A stretch of 64,000 bases of DNA, taken from NCBI GenBank assembly GCA_900764755.1, contig CAAFPE010000006.1:1-64000 (forward strand), written 5' to 3'. The stretch is from an uncultured Oscillospiraceae bacterium (GTDB lineage: Bacteria; Bacillota; Clostridia; Oscillospirales; Oscillospiraceae). Below are positions 55,166 to 64,000 of this stretch, in pieces. The notes under the pieces were generated by a model. That model was not told the DNA's origin. It made no database searches and worked only from the letters and a program-made list of their open reading frames with translations. Position numbers and translations under genes: made by a program. The stretch's first letter is position 1. Every line of letters starts with the position of its first letter.

Positions 55166-56827
55166 TTAGACCTCGCCGTCGACATAGTCCACTTCTCCCT
55201 CTGTATCCAGGCTGGCCACAATGGCCAGAGCCCGGTTCACACAGGCGGTGACCGCCTCTGATGTGGCGGTGGCGCCGGATACCGCCTCCACCGCGTTGCT
55301 TCCGGAGGAACGGATGGTGCCGGAGCGTCCGATATACTGGCTGAGGTAGCCGCTTTCCGTGGCCTGTGTTCCCACGCCCACCGTTTCCCGGTGGTCAGTG
55401 ACTGCCACGCCAGTGACCTCGCCGTTGGTGTTGACGCCCACCACTGTGGTGAGTACGCCGCCGAAGCCGTTGGCCTGGACCTCCACACAGTAGCCCACCA
55501 GCCCGCTGTCGTTATAGCCAGCGGTGATGCTCAGCGCGCCCGGCGCACGGTACGGAGTCTCAGAGCGGACAGTGGCCTGGGGCATGACCTGGGCCAGCAG
55601 GGTCTGCTGGGCTGAGGTCTCCGCCCGGACTGCGGCGTAGTCCGTGATCCGGTGGACCCCAAATACCACGCCGCAGGTCACGGCAAATACTGCGGCCAAG
55701 GCTCCCAGCTGCCGCACAGTGCTCCGCAGCTCATCCAAATAGCCCTCACCAGGCATGGTCCCATCCCCGGCACGGGCCAGGAACTTCATCCTGGGAGGTA
55801 CGAAATGGATGTCCGAAGCGCTGGCGCGCAGGCGTTCCACCCAGCCACGCACCGCCTCAAAGCGGCCCACGCCAAAGCGGCGGGGCAGGGCGGCCCGGTC
55901 CAGCAGCCAAACACAGCAGTTCATGGTGAGAATGGCCCAGCCAACTCCATCAGGGTAGGAGCCAAAGTAGCGCAGCAGCACCGTGAGCAGGCCGCAGCCA
56001 ACCCCAAACAGAGTCTGCCCCACCGGGGTAACTGGGGTCGTGGTGTAGTCAGAAGCCATAAACACTGCCCCCAGCACCAGTCCACCGCTGCATAGCTGGG
56101 CGGTCATCCAGGCCAGCGCTCCCCCGTCTCCCCGGGGGAAGAGCAGGGTGAGCAGGGCTGCTGTCCCCAGATAGGACAGGGGGATGCGGGGCGAGATCAC
56201 ACGCCGCCCCACCAAGTACACCCCGCCCAGCAGAAGCATGAACACCGGCGCGCCCCCCATTGCACCCCCATGCTGCCCCAGCATCAGCTGGCTTAGGGTC
56301 AGATTGGGCAGCTCCTCAGCGTGGAGCAGGGCCATGGGGGTGGGAGAGGAGACTGCGTCCACTGCCCCAAACAGCGGGGGGCGCTGGAAGGCGTCCACCC
56401 AGGTGGTCATTAGGCCGGGAAAGGTACACAGCAACGCCCGCCCTGCCAGAGCGGGGTTCATAAAGTTCCGCCCCAGCCCACCATAAAACTGCTTGACCAC
56501 CACAATGGCAAAGACGCCGCCCAGCACCGGAGCCCAATAGGGCGCGGTCACCGGGAGGCTCATGGCCAGCAGCAGGCCGGTGACGCAGGCGGACAGGTCG
56601 CCCACTGTATTGCTCAGCCCCATCAGCCGGCGGTAGCCGTACTCCGCTCCCACACAGGCTGCCACCGACACCAGGGTCAGGGCCAGCACCCGAGGGCCGA
56701 ACAGATAGACCGCCATGCCCAGGGCGGGCAGCAGGGCCACGATCACATCCAGCATCGTGGAGGAGATACTGGACACTTGGGCGATCTGCGGGGATGACCG
56801 GCGGATCACAGGTCCGTTCTGACTCAT
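55166..56827 (-). CDS. rnfDG: RnfD-RnfG fusion protein
   Basis: 553 residues joining two normally separate subunits. Residues 1-335 are RnfD: about ten helices, GLGRNFMNPALAGRA (118-132) and the flavin-attachment region DAVSSPTPM (157-165), with Thr 163 in place for FMN linkage although the usual GA or SA before it is SP. Later ASDYTTTPVTPVG (258-270) is typical RnfD. Residues 336-370 link to one helix (373-392) and a periplasmic RnfG domain with ESGYLSQYIG and SGAT (517-520), the FMN-attachment motif. The start overlaps the rnfC stop by 4 bases (ATGA). The continuous frame across the joint argues for a true fusion. Confidence 0.87.
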   Translation of the reverse strand: MSQNGPVIRRSSPQIAQVSSISSTMLDVIVALLPALGMAVYLFGPRVLALTLVSVAACVGAEYGYRRLMGLSNTVGDLSACVTGLLLAMSLPVTAPYWAPVLGGVFAIVVVKQFYGGLGRNFMNPALAGRALLCTFPGLMTTWVDAFQRPPLFGAVDAVSSPTPMALLHAEELPNLTLSQLMLGQHGGAMGGAPVFMLLLGGVYLVGRRVISPRIPLSYLGTAALLTLLFPRGDGGALAWMTAQLCSGGLVLGAVFMASDYTTTPVTPVGQTLFGVGCGLLTVLLRYFGSYPDGVGWAILTMNCCVWLLDRAALPRRFGVGRFEAVRGWVERLRASASDIHFVPPRMKFLARAGDGTMPGEGYLDELRSTVRQLGALAAVFAVTCGVVFGVHRITDYAAVRAETSAQQTLLAQVMPQATVRSETPYRAPGALSITAGYNDSGLVGYCVEVQANGFGGVLTTVVGVNTNGEVTGVAVTDHRETVGVGTQATESGYLSQYIGRSGTIRSSGSNAVEAVSGATATSEAVTACVNRALAIVASLDTEGEVDYVDGEV

Positions 56828-58149
56828 TCCTGCTCGCCTCCTTCCCTTGGAAGCTGTCTGGCCTGGCGGACCAGATCCGCCAGGGGGATGTGAGAGGGAC
56901 AGATATAGGAGCAGCAGCCGCACTCCATGCAGTCCTCCAGATGGAGCTCCGGGAGGCGCTCACGCTCGCCCATCCGCATGGCCCGATAGACTGACACCGG
57001 ATTCAGGTTCATGGGGCAGCTGGAGACGCAGTGGCCGCAGCGGACGCACACCGTCTCCGTCTGGCTGGCGGAGTTGTGCTCCTGATCCGTGAGGCACAGC
57101 AGGGCATTGGTGTTCTTTACCACTGGGGCATCCAGATCCCCCTGCACCGTCCCGGTCATGGGGCCGCCGGTGAGAATGACCACAGGCTCCTCCCGCAGGC
57201 CGCCGGCCGACTCCAGCAGGCAGCGCAGAGGGGTGCCGATGGGCACCCACAGGTTCCGAGGGCGGGCCACCGCGCCGCCGCTTACCGTCACCGCCCGGTG
57301 GGTCAGGGGGCTCCCCTTCATCAGGGCAGAGCGCACCATATATACCGTGGCTACGTTGAATACAGAGCACTTCACATCCAGCGCCGACTGGCCCGGCGGC
57401 ACCTCCCGTCCGGTCACAGTGCGGATCAGCTGCTTCTCCATGCCCAGGGGATAGCGGGTCTGGATGGTGAGCAGTTCCACCGCCCGCTTCTTTCGGCGCA
57501 GGCGGCGCTCCAGAAACTCCACTGCGTTGAGCTTGTCTCCGGCCACCACCAGTACAGCCCGCTCTACCCGGAGCAGCCGGGCCATCATCTGCACGCCCTG
57601 GAGGACTTGGTCCCCCTTCTCCAGCAGCAGCCGGTGGTCTGCGGTCAGATAAGGTTCGCACTCGGCGGCATTGACGATCAGGGTGTCCACCCGGCCTACC
57701 GCCTGGCGCAGGCGCAGGTGGGTGGGGCTGGCGCCGCCGCCCATACTGGTGATCCCCGCCCTGCAGATCCGGTCCAGGGCCTCCTTCCGATCCATCCGGG
57801 ACCAGTCCATGGGCTCCGGCAGATCAGGACAGGGGGTGTCCTTCCCGTCATTGTCAATGATGATGGCGTCCCAGCTCCCGCCCCAGGGATGGGGTCTTGG
57901 CTCGATGGCGCGTACCCGGCCGGAGACGCTGGCGTGGACATAGACGCCGTTGCCCTCCGGCTCAGCGATGACCTGTCCCACCGTCACCGGGTCTCCGGGC
58001 TGGACTACTGGGACCGCCCCGCCGCCGCTGCACATGGTCAGGGGAATGATCACCTGCTTGGGCTGCTTCTCCAGGGGGACGATGGGCTTGCGCCTGGTGC
58101 TCTCTTTATAGGAAGCGGGGTGCACCCCGCCCAAATAGCTTCGCCGCAT
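56824..58149 (-). CDS. rnfC: RnfC-like NADH/ferredoxin-linked subunit
   Basis: A 441-residue peripheral subunit. It opens with GGVHPASYKEST, contains SMGGGASPTHLRL (FMN/NADH site, normally GAGFPTH; Phe is Ser here) and NAAECEPYLTADHRLL. It ends with two cluster motifs, CVRCGHCVSSCP and CMECGCCSYICPSHIP, each for one [4Fe-4S]. In the Rnf complex this subunit passes electrons between NAD(H) and the membrane part. It is the first gene of the operon; GGGAGG precedes the ATG and a promoter lies 79-107 bases upstream. Confidence 0.92.
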   Translation of the reverse strand: MRRSYLGGVHPASYKESTRRKPIVPLEKQPKQVIIPLTMCSGGGAVPVVQPGDPVTVGQVIAEPEGNGVYVHASVSGRVRAIEPRPHPWGGSWDAIIIDNDGKDTPCPDLPEPMDWSRMDRKEALDRICRAGITSMGGGASPTHLRLRQAVGRVDTLIVNAAECEPYLTADHRLLLEKGDQVLQGVQMMARLLRVERAVLVVAGDKLNAVEFLERRLRRKKRAVELLTIQTRYPLGMEKQLIRTVTGREVPPGQSALDVKCSVFNVATVYMVRSALMKGSPLTHRAVTVSGGAVARPRNLWVPIGTPLRCLLESAGGLREEPVVILTGGPMTGTVQGDLDAPVVKNTNALLCLTDQEHNSASQTETVCVRCGHCVSSCPMNLNPVSVYRAMRMGERERLPELHLEDCMECGCCSYICPSHIPLADLVRQARQLPREGGEQE

Positions 58150-58227
58150 GGCTACCTCCCAGGCCGTTCCGCCGGACGCCTCACGCCCGGCCGGCCTTCC
58201 GTTTCGGTCAAATTTCGATCCGTGTAT

Positions 58228-58256
58228 ATCATACTCAACTGAGCCCCTTCTGTCCA
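58228..58256 (-). promoter_or_regulatory. promoter of the rnf-like operon
   Basis: On the minus strand: TGGACA (58251-58256), a 17-base spacer and TATGAT (58228-58233). Confidence 0.65.
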
Positions 58257-58361
58257 GTCATCCGGAGAAAAATTCACATTTCCCTAAAATTTATCTGACT
58301 TTTTCGGGGATTTTGTGCCCATTTTCCCACTCTGTCATAAGCTGTGTCAGGAGGTGGCGCT

Positions 58362-58760
58362 ATGGAACACTGCACCGGACCTGATTCTGGGCTGGTCTCT
58401 GGGGTGACTTCGGCCCGGGACACACTGAACACCGTGCTGGCTTGCCTGTCGCTGCTGCTCTTTGCCCTGCTGCTATCCTTGCGGGCTGTCCAGCTCCAGC
58501 GGGACAGCCTGACCGCCCGCTCCGGAGAAGCCGCTTTGCCTCCGGAAATCACCGGACTGCGCCGCGCTGCGGGCGCCCTGGTCCTGCCCCCGCTGGCATT
58601 CCTGTTCCGGCTGGCCCTGGAGACCTGGTGGGGCAGCTCCGACTCTGGAAGTGCCGCCGGGTGCTCCGCCAGAATCAATGCATGGGCTTCGCTCCTGGTC
58701 CTGGCGGCCGCGCTGCTGCGGTACTACGACCTGACTGCCATCCAGCCCCAGGCTGGATAG
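58362..58760 (+). CDS. small membrane protein of unknown function
   Basis: 132 residues with three hydrophobic helices (about 23-42, 71-90 and 108-122). It has a Cys-containing N-terminus (MEHCTGPDSG) and a GSSDSGSAAGCSARIN loop. AGGAGGTG lies 5 bases before the ATG, strong evidence for translation. It diverges from the rnf-like operon with 212 bases between the starts. I recognise no family. A shared control region with rnfC is possible. Confidence 0.6.
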   Translation: MEHCTGPDSGLVSGVTSARDTLNTVLACLSLLLFALLLSLRAVQLQRDSLTARSGEAALPPEITGLRRAAGALVLPPLAFLFRLALETWWGSSDSGSAAGCSARINAWASLLVLAAALLRYYDLTAIQPQAG

Positions 58761-58771
58761 GAAATGAAAGC

Positions 58772-58795
58772 GGGAGAGCACCGCGGTGCTCTCCC
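58772..58795. terminator. bidirectional hairpin between converging genes
   Basis: A perfect palindrome GGGAGAGCACC-GC-GGTGCTCTCCC between the small membrane protein gene and the HAD gene. Confidence 0.75.
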
Positions 58796-58800
58796 GATCA

Positions 58801-59634
58801 TTATGTGTTTGGGGGAAACCAGCGGGACAGGATCTGCGCCACCCCGTCCTCCTCGTTGGAGGGGGCGGTCAGGTCGGCCGCTGCCAGCGTCTCCGGGGCT
58901 CCATTGGACATGGACACCCCAACGCCGGCGGCTTTCAGCATGGAGATGTCATTGGTGCCGTCTCCGAAGGCCGCAGTCTCCTGGGGATCGATCCCCAGAC
59001 AGCGGCACAGGGTAAGCAGGCCGTGTCCCTTGGTGGCATCTTGGGCGTTGAGCTCCAGGTTGGCGGGCATGGAGATGGACTGCACCAGCTTCGGAAATTC
59101 CCGGCGAAGCTGCTCCATCACCTTGGGCCGCAGCGCCAGGTCCGGAAAATAGGCGTGGAACTTCTGGACAGAGCCGCCTCCGGTTTGTATCGCCTCCTTC
59201 AGGTCGTCCACCGGTCCCCGGGTGTGCTTAACCAGATCGAAGGAGGGCGGGTGGGTGACATATTGCTCCAGATGGTCGTAGTATTTCCGAGCCATCAGGC
59301 CCTGGTCGTTTTGGAAGCAGTCCACTGAGCAGTTCAGCGGCTCCAGAAAATCAATGACTGCATCCGCCGTTGCCCAAGGGATCTCCGCCCGGCCCAGTGT
59401 TATGTCAGTCTGGCGGTCATAGACCTTGGCCCCGTTCATCAGAATGAAATACCGAAGAAAGGGCAAGTCCCGCAGTTCCTGAGGGACGCCGGCATACAGG
59501 CGGCCAGTGGACACCACGACCTCCGCGCCCTGGGCGGCAGCCCGCTCCAGAGCAGCCCGGTTGGCGGGGGAGAGGCGCTTGTCCTCCCGCAGGAGGGTTC
59601 CGTCCAGGTCCGTCAGGATCAGCTTTGGTCTCAT
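58801..59634 (-). CDS. Cof-type HAD-IIB phosphatase
   Basis: A 277-residue haloacid-dehalogenase-superfamily phosphatase. Motif I is LTDLDGTLL, motif II VVSTGR, motif III lies around DATKGHGL (conserved Lys), and motif IV is FGDGTNDISML. The cap between about residues 85 and 185 marks subclass IIB (Cof). Such enzymes dephosphorylate sugar phosphates, flavin or pyridoxal phosphates, and the substrate is not predictable. It starts 15 bases after prfC in the same direction, so it probably shares its transcript. Confidence 0.9.
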   Translation of the reverse strand: MRPKLILTDLDGTLLREDKRLSPANRAALERAAAQGAEVVVSTGRLYAGVPQELRDLPFLRYFILMNGAKVYDRQTDITLGRAEIPWATADAVIDFLEPLNCSVDCFQNDQGLMARKYYDHLEQYVTHPPSFDLVKHTRGPVDDLKEAIQTGGGSVQKFHAYFPDLALRPKVMEQLRREFPKLVQSISMPANLELNAQDATKGHGLLTLCRCLGIDPQETAAFGDGTNDISMLKAAGVGVSMSNGAPETLAAADLTAPSNEEDGVAQILSRWFPPNT

Positions 59635-59649
59635 GTTCCCGTCCCCTTT

Positions 59650-61257
<1,608 letters not shown>

Positions 61258-61385
61258 AAGGGTCCACTCCCTCTATATTTGATATTCACAGGATTTAACA
61301 AGCTATTTTATCATAGGCAGATCCCGGTCGCAAGGGGGGAGAGGGTGTTTCCCTGTATTTTGGAACAATATTCTTGAAAAATCCA

Positions 61386-61414
61386 TTGACAAATTCCCCT
61401 TCTGAATGTACAAT
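61386..61414 (+). promoter_or_regulatory. sigma-A promoter of tRNA-Leu
   Basis: TTGACA (61386-61391), a 17-base spacer and TACAAT (61409-61414): a near-consensus stable-RNA promoter. Confidence 0.88.
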
Positions 61415-61443
61415 AATGAAGCGGTTTTAAGAATCGTTGGTTT

Positions 61444-61530
61444 GCGGCTGTGCTGGAATTGGTAGACTGGCAAGCTTGAGGTGCTTGTGTCCGGACGGGC
61501 GTACGGGTTCGACTCCCGTCAGCCGCACCA
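61444..61530 (+). tRNA. tRNA-Leu(GAG)
   Basis: 87 nt with an encoded CCA. The acceptor stem is GCGGCTG/CAGCCGC. The anticodon stem CAAGC/GCTTG holds the loop TTGAGGT with anticodon GAG (reads CUC/CUU). The long variable arm TGTCCGGACGGGCGTAC and the T arm ACGGG-TTCGACT-CCCGT are typical of class II leucine tRNA. Confidence 0.96.
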
Positions 61531-61532
61531 AA

Positions 61533-61570
61533 AAGAAAGACACGACCGTGAGGTCGTGTCTTTCTTTTCT
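61533..61570 (+). terminator. terminator of tRNA-Leu
   Basis: AAAGACACGACC/GGTCGTGTCTTT with a 4-base loop, then CTTTTCT. Confidence 0.92.
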
Positions 61571-61621
61571 GCTTCGCTGGACCGATACGCGGTCCTCCCC
61601 TTTGTTTTGTTTGAAACGAGG

Positions 61622-61647
61622 ATCCCGCCTAAGGGCGGGATTCTTTT
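61622..61647 (+). terminator. second terminator-like hairpin
   Basis: ATCCCGCC/GGCGGGAT with a 4-base loop, then TCTTTTAT, 43 bases before the MATE start. It may attenuate that gene or simply back up the tRNA terminator. Confidence 0.6.
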
Positions 61648-61689
61648 ATGAACAAAAGCCTTTGTAATGATTTGAAACGGAGTGATCTT

Positions 61690-63087
61690 ATGAACGAACA
61701 GCGGCCCGCTGCTGAAAACAAAATGGGCGCCATGCCGGTCCCAAAGCTGCTCTTTACCATGTCGATCCCCATGGTCATCTCTATGCTGGTCCAGGCACTC
61801 TACAATGTAGTGGACAGCGTCTTTGTGGCCAAGCTTAGCGAGGATGCGCTGAACGCTGTCTCCCTTGCTTTTCCGGTTCAGAACCTGATGATCTCTGTGG
61901 CGGTGGGCACTGGAGTAGGAATCAATGCGCTGCTCTCCAAAAGCCTGGGGGAGAAACGGCAGGAGAGGGCCAACGCGACGGCCCTGAATGGCCTGTTTCT
62001 GGCGGTGGTCAGCTGCCTGGCCTTTGTGCTTCTTGGGCTGACCTGCTCCCGGGTGTTTTTCCTGATGCAGACCGATCAGCAGACTATCGTGGATCATGGC
62101 GCCGCCTATATGACCATTGTCAGCGTCCTGTCCGGCGGGATGTTCCTCCAGATCACCTTTGACCGGGTGCTTCAGGCCACCGGGCGCACCGTGTATACCC
62201 TGTTCACCCAGGCGGTCGGGGCAGTCATCAATATCATCCTGGACCCCATTCTGATTTTTGGCCTGTTCGGCCTGCCCCGGCTGGAGGTTGCGGGGGCCGC
62301 CCTGGCCACAGTGATCGGCCAGTTTATCGCCGCGGGGCTCTCCCTCTTCTTTAATCTGACCCGCAACCACGACATTCAATTCCGCTTCCGTGGGTTCCGC
62401 CCGGACCGGGGCATCATTGCTCGGATTTACAGCGTGGGAGTCCCCTCCATCGTTATGTCCTCCATCGGCTCTGTGATGGTGTTCGGCATGAACAAGATCC
62501 TGATCTCCTTCACCACCACCGCCACCGCGGTGTTTGGCATCTACTTCAAGCTCCAGTCCTTTATCTTTATGCCGGTGTTTGGCCTGAATAACGGCATGGT
62601 GCCCATTGTGGCCTACAACTACGGTGCAGGCCGTCCGGAGCGGATCGTTCAGACCATCAAACTCAGCGTAGCCGCTGCAGTGACCATTATGCTGGTCGGT
62701 TTATTGGCCTTCCAGTTTGCCCCCCATATCCTGCTGGATCTGTTCCGGTCGGAGAACGACTCCGGCAATCTGCTGGCAATCGGCGTCCCGGCCCTGCGGA
62801 TCATCTCCCTCAGCTTCCTGTTCGCGGGCTATGCCATCGTGTGCTCCTCGGTGTTTCAGGCCCTGGGACACGGGGTGCTCAGCCTTCTGGTATCTGCGGT
62901 GCGCCAGCTGGCAGTTCTGCTTCCGGTGGGTTTTCTGCTCTCCCGGGTCAGCGGCCTGTCTGCCGTCTGGTGGGCCTTTCCCATCGCGGAGCTGTTTTCC
63001 CTGACCCTGTCCACCGTATTCCTGCGCCGGGTCTACCTGCGGGAGATCAAGCCCCTGGCCTCCCGCAGTTCCCACACCCAGCAATGA
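61690..63087 (+). CDS. MATE family efflux transporter
   Basis: A 465-residue, twelve-helix exporter of the MATE (NorM/DinF) superfamily, probably driven by Na+ or H+. Typical segments are MSIPMVISMLVQALYNVVDSVFV at the start, VGINALLSKSLGE, and the second-half repeat NNGMVPIVAYNYGAG. Substrates are likely cationic drugs or metabolites but cannot be read from sequence. The ATG at 61690 follows AACGGAGTG; an ATG at 61648 in the same frame lies inside the upstream hairpin region and is less likely. Confidence 0.92.
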   Translation: MNEQRPAAENKMGAMPVPKLLFTMSIPMVISMLVQALYNVVDSVFVAKLSEDALNAVSLAFPVQNLMISVAVGTGVGINALLSKSLGEKRQERANATALNGLFLAVVSCLAFVLLGLTCSRVFFLMQTDQQTIVDHGAAYMTIVSVLSGGMFLQITFDRVLQATGRTVYTLFTQAVGAVINIILDPILIFGLFGLPRLEVAGAALATVIGQFIAAGLSLFFNLTRNHDIQFRFRGFRPDRGIIARIYSVGVPSIVMSSIGSVMVFGMNKILISFTTTATAVFGIYFKLQSFIFMPVFGLNNGMVPIVAYNYGAGRPERIVQTIKLSVAAAVTIMLVGLLAFQFAPHILLDLFRSENDSGNLLAIGVPALRIISLSFLFAGYAIVCSSVFQALGHGVLSLLVSAVRQLAVLLPVGFLLSRVSGLSAVWWAFPIAELFSLTLSTVFLRRVYLREIKPLASRSSHTQQ

Positions 63088-63094
63088 AAGGAAA

Positions 63095-63140
63095 AGAAGC
63101 CCACAGGTGCGCTTCCACGCAGCTGTGGGCTCTTCTTTTT
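63095..63140 (+). terminator. terminator of the MATE gene
   Basis: AGAAGCCCACAG pairs with CTGTGGGCT-TTCT around a 16-base loop, then TTTTT. Confidence 0.85.
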
Positions 63141-63204
63141 GCATTTCGGCGGGTGGACAGGCGAGTGAGATGGCGGATTTAGCCCGATTTCACCCATGTT
63201 TCTC

Positions 63205-63234
63205 TTGAACTGCCCGGTGCGGCTGTGCTATACT
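63205..63234 (+). promoter_or_regulatory. promoter of the mgtE leader
   Basis: TTGAAC (63205-63210), an 18-base spacer and TATACT (63229-63234). Transcription would start near 63241. Confidence 0.65.
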
Positions 63235-63240
63235 GAATAC

Positions 63241-63541
63241 AACGATTTGACGGGCCGAAGGAGCGGCCCGTCCACCTGCCGGAGTGGTCCGGCGCGCCGC
63301 CGGAGGAGGGAAGCCTGCCGGAAATCAAGGGTGCGGAAAGGATGTGGAACCTCATGGAAGGCCGAAGTCGCCACCGGGACACGCAGGAGCGCTGTCACGA
63401 ACGGGAGGCCGTGGAGCCGGAACCGGGAGGTTCCGGCAGACCCGGCAGGATCTGAGCCGCAGGGAGGGAGCAGAGAGTCCGTCCCCTTGTCTGCCGTCCG
63501 CTCGTAACAGCCACAGGCGCAGTGCGCCCTGTGGTTTTTTT
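63241..63541 (+). promoter_or_regulatory. structured leader RNA of mgtE (candidate riboswitch)
   Basis: About 300 nt between promoter and gene; with the MATE terminator it fills the gene-free stretch 63088-63586. Hairpins are GACGGGCCG/CGGCCCGTC (63249-63272) and GCCGGAACC/GGTTCCGGC (63416-63437). It ends in a strong terminator, CCACAGG/CCTGTGG-type stem at 63511-63534 followed by T7, 46 bases before the mgtE start. A terminator in front of a Mg2+ channel gene implies ligand-controlled transcription. The M-box signature GGTGAGGCTCC is not seen, although GTCGCCACCGGGACACGCAG (63367-63386) resembles the GACGCCA-GGGTCA-ACAG part of that class. Identity is open. Confidence 0.55.
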
Positions 63542-63586
63542 GTGTCCCGCTTTCACTGCTGAAACAGATCGAAGGGGGAGAGCATT

Positions 63587-64000
63587 ATGCATGAAAATTA
63601 CGACCTGGAGCAGCTGCTGGAGCTGGTCCAGACCCGGAAGTTCCGCAGGCTGCGGGAACTGCTGGTGGATATGAACGAGGTGGACATCGCCGAATTTCTG
63701 GATGAGCTGGGACCAGAGGAGACGGTCCTGGTATTCCGTCTTCTGCCCAAGGAGGTGGCGGCGGAGGTGTTCACTGAGCTGGAGGACTCCGACGACCAGG
63801 AGCGCCTCATCAATGCCCTCAGCGACAAGGAACTTCGGGAGGTGCTGGATGAGCTGTACCTGGACGACACGGTGGATCTGATCGAGGATATGCCGGCCAA
63901 CCTGGTCTCCAGGATCCTGCGGAACACCGACTCCACCACCCGCAGTCAGATCAACCAGCTGCTGAACTATCCCAAGGACTCAGCCGGCTCCATTATGACC
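63587..64000 (+). CDS. mgtE: magnesium transporter MgtE, N-terminal part (cut by window end)
   Basis: The first 138 residues of an expected ~450. The N-terminal superhelical domain is clear: HENYDLEQLLELVQTRKF, AEFLDELGPEETVLVFRLLP, ALSDKELREVLDELYLDD, and the start of the CBS region (YPKDSAGSIMT). MgtE is a Mg2+-gated channel whose cytoplasmic domains close the pore when internal Mg2+ is high. AGGGGGAG precedes the ATG. The membrane part lies beyond the window. The leader upstream suggests transcriptional control as well. Confidence 0.93.
   Translation, partial: MHENYDLEQLLELVQTRKFRRLRELLVDMNEVDIAEFLDELGPEETVLVFRLLPKEVAAEVFTELEDSDDQERLINALSDKELREVLDELYLDDTVDLIEDMPANLVSRILRNTDSTTRSQINQLLNYPKDSAGSIMT

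Noticed and set aside
63315..63410. Lysine riboswitch in the mgtE leader
   Set aside because: GGTGCG, GCCGAAG and GCTGTCA appear in the right order, but the spacing is far too short for the L-box helices and the gene is a Mg2+ channel.
63241..63541. Call of the mgtE leader as an M-box riboswitch
   Set aside because: The core GGTGAGGCTCC and the following conserved loops are not seen. Only one short segment is similar, so a named class is not justified by eye.

Overview
The window reads as chromosome of a GC-rich (about 60 percent) anaerobic Firmicute, most likely the Oscillospiraceae (Flavonifractor/Lawsonibacter-like). The reasons are Firmicute-type AGGAGG ribosome sites and sigma-A promoters, RNase Y, RelA/SpoT with an RXKD motif, a split transketolase, an ECF sigma factor with a DUF4179 anti-sigma partner, SLH surface domains, ClpC with a UVR domain, and Rnf-type redox proteins. 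No phage, IS element or CRISPR array is visible. The first ~57 bases are almost pure G and look like a sequencing or assembly artefact at a contig end.

Layout. 0-11 kb (+): the end of an unknown gene, recJ, rel, a small membrane protein, dtd, an MBL-fold hydrolase, hemZ, a uridine-kinase-like gene and a GH13 glycosidase. Two copies of an ATTAGG-bordered repeat lie between these genes. 11-13 kb: rny behind a consensus promoter and a structured leader. 13-22 kb (-): split transketolase, an EF-G paralogue with a changed G3 motif, an SGNH hydrolase/DUF4358 lipoprotein pair, a two-part ThrE/YjjPB-type exporter, DegV and a phosphoribosyltransferase-like protein. 22-28 kb: ECF sigma/DUF4179, AraC and ArsR regulators, and, divergent from ArsR, a free HMA metal chaperone and a Zn/Cd-type P1B-ATPase. 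28-34 kb (-): the lower-glycolysis cluster pgk-tpiA-gpmI-eno plus trmL; behind tpiA lies a decayed copy of its own 3' end carrying two hairpin repeats.

35-48 kb: a secreted M20 peptidase with three SLH domains; a GNAT protein, a catalytically degenerate P-type-ATPase-like protein and rlmB (-); ftsH (+); a YfjL-like protein; malQ; an esterase; and a 56-residue 2x[4Fe-4S] ferredoxin. 48-64 kb: clpC, a hemolysin III family protein, an HATPase protein with no obvious phospho-acceptor His, gap, a reduced Rnf-like operon (rnfC, an rnfD-rnfG fusion, rnfA; no rnfB or rnfE), a HAD phosphatase, prfC, tRNA-Leu(GAG), a MATE exporter, and mgtE (cut by the window end) behind a ~300-nt leader that ends in a terminator.

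Together the genes cover central carbon flow (gap, pgk, tpiA, gpmI, eno, transketolase, malQ, GH13), translation and RNA turnover (rel, rny, prfC, EF-G paralogue, dtd, trmL, rlmB, tRNA), protein quality control (ftsH, clpC), metal handling (ArsR, HMA, ATPase, mgtE) and membrane redox. The least conventional items are the three-gene Rnf-like complex, the pseudo-P-type ATPase, the mgtE leader RNA and the tpiA tail duplication.
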